Assembly: GCA_028691385.1 (NCBI GenBank)
Contig: JAQUZL010000016.1
Location: 1 to 22,267, forward strand
Direction: 5' to 3'
DNA from: Oscillospiraceae bacterium
GTDB lineage: Bacteria > Bacillota > Clostridia > Oscillospirales > Oscillospiraceae
DNA length: 22,267 nt
Part shown: positions 21,476 to 22,267 of the stretch, piece by piece
Numbering within the stretch: position 1 is the first letter of the stretch
How the letters are laid out: each line of letters starts with the position of its first letter
Notes under the pieces: model-generated
Told to the model about the DNA's origin: nothing
Database searches by the model: none
Seen by the model: the letters and a program-made list of their open reading frames with translations, nothing else
Translations under genes and position numbers: made by a program

Positions 21476-22267
21476 ATGAAACTTTTGGTTGTCGGCGGCG
21501 GTGGCCGCGAACATGCGATCATCAAGTCCCTGAAAAAGAATCCGAATGTGGAAAAAATCTATGCGCTGCCGGGCAATGGCGGCATTGCGGCCGATGCCGA
21601 ATGCGTCGCGATCGGGGCAAAGGAAATTGACGAAATTGTGGCCTTTGCCAAAGACAACGCCATTGATTTTGCGGTGGTCGCACCGGACGATCCCCTTGTG
21701 CTGGGTGCGGTGGACGAACTGGAAGCGGCTGGAATTGCCTGCTTTGGCCCGCAAAAAAATGCGGCTATCATTGAAGGCAGCAAGGTTTTCTCCAAAAATC
21801 TGATGAAAAAGTACAAGATTCCCACCGCCGCATACGAAGTCTTTACCGACATGGACGCGGCGCTGCGGTATCTGGAAACCGCGCCGATTCCCACCGTCAT
21901 CAAGGCCGATGGCCTTGCCCTTGGCAAGGGCGTCATCATTGCCATGTCCAGGGAAGAAGCGGTTGCCGCAATTCACTCCATGATGGAGGATAAAGTGTTC
22001 GGTGAAAGCGGCTCGCAGGTTGTCGTGGAGGAATTTCTGGAAGGGCCGGAGGTTTCCGTGCTCTCGTTTACCGATGGTAACGTGGTTGTGCCGATGGTTT
22101 CGTCCATGGATCACAAGCGCGCCCGCGATGACGATCAGGGTTTGAACACCGGCGGCATGGGTACCATTGCGCCCAATCCCTACTATTCCCCGGCAATTGC
22201 CGCACGCTGCATGGAAGAGATTTTTCTGCCCACCATGCACGCCATGAATTCCGAGGGGCGCACGTTC
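21476..22267 (+). CDS. purD: Phosphoribosylamine-glycine ligase, 3' part outside window
   Basis: PurD joins phosphoribosylamine and glycine with ATP to give GAR. ATG 21476, with GGAAGGG 8 nt upstream, opens a frame that stays open to the last base (264 codons), so the C-terminus is cut by the window. Seen are MKLLVVGGGGREHAI (N domain), YALPGNGGIA, VVAPDDPLVLGAVDEL, the ATP-grasp part TVIKADGLALGKGV, VVVEEFLEGPEVSVLSF, and DHKRARDDDQGLNTGGMG. The family full length is about 420 residues. It follows purN directly, with purH not between them as in many Firmicutes. Confidence 0.96.
   Translation, partial: MKLLVVGGGGREHAIIKSLKKNPNVEKIYALPGNGGIAADAECVAIGAKEIDEIVAFAKDNAIDFAVVAPDDPLVLGAVDELEAAGIACFGPQKNAAIIEGSKVFSKNLMKKYKIPTAAYEVFTDMDAALRYLETAPIPTVIKADGLALGKGVIIAMSREEAVAAIHSMMEDKVFGESGSQVVVEEFLEGPEVSVLSFTDGNVVVPMVSSMDHKRARDDDQGLNTGGMGTIAPNPYYSPAIAARCMEEIFLPTMHAMNSEGRTF

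Noticed and set aside
1..22267. tRNA or rRNA genes
   Set aside because: No T-arm GGTTCGAATC-type sequence with cloverleaf partners and no rRNA core sequence was found.

Overview
The window reads as chromosomal DNA of a low-to-mid GC Firmicute, most likely a gut Clostridia member of the Oscillospiraceae/Ruminococcaceae type. The reasons are AGGAGG-type ribosome binding sites, near-consensus sigma-A promoters with 17-nt spacers, a clostridial-type 444-residue glutamate dehydrogenase, a COG2984/4120/1101-type ABC transporter and a purECFMN(D) operon. The taxon is inferred from gene content and style only.

Left end (1-2200), which looks eroded. It holds a maltose/sugar O-acetyltransferase gene broken by one base in a G run, a short NlpC/P60 peptidase domain lacking the N-terminal part usual in its relatives, and a minus-strand hypothetical gene with a poor start.

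2200-5980. gdhA has its own promoter and a strong intrinsic terminator inside its leader. After the gdhA terminator comes a visibly AT-rich islet. It contains an XRE-type HTH gene that has lost its start codon, a single-pass membrane protein, a bidirectional terminator and, on the minus strand, a 49-residue membrane protein. A complete XerC/D-family tyrosine recombinase follows, with a 13-bp inverted repeat over its promoter.

5983-11693, all minus strand. An Lrp/AsnC regulator is translationally coupled to a class I/II aminotransferase. Next is uraA-upp (uracil uptake and salvage). Then comes mtnA coupled to a FucA-type class II aldolase, which resembles the 5-deoxyribose / methylthioribose 'DHAP shunt' disposal route.

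11694-16865. A tandem array of about 126-bp units, each a chain of four hairpins, lies upstream of mtnA. Beyond it is a lipoprotein-permease-ATPase ABC operon on the minus strand, with two strong hairpins between the lipoprotein and permease genes. Divergent from that operon is a YeiH-type membrane protein, followed by a flavoprotein with an iron-sulfur-flavoprotein-like cysteine cluster.

16866-22267. A purine biosynthesis operon runs purE-purC-purF-purM-purN-purD (purD cut by the window end), with tight or overlapping junctions. It is driven by a TTGACG-17-TATGAT promoter and has a hairpin plus intrinsic terminator in its leader. purH, usual between purN and purD in Firmicutes, is absent from that place.

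Most genes are housekeeping. No wholly new system is proven. The best candidates for something undescribed are the AT-rich islet with its two small membrane proteins beside a recombinase, the multi-hairpin tandem repeat, and the terminator-bearing leaders of gdhA and purE. No rRNA, tRNA or CRISPR array was seen.
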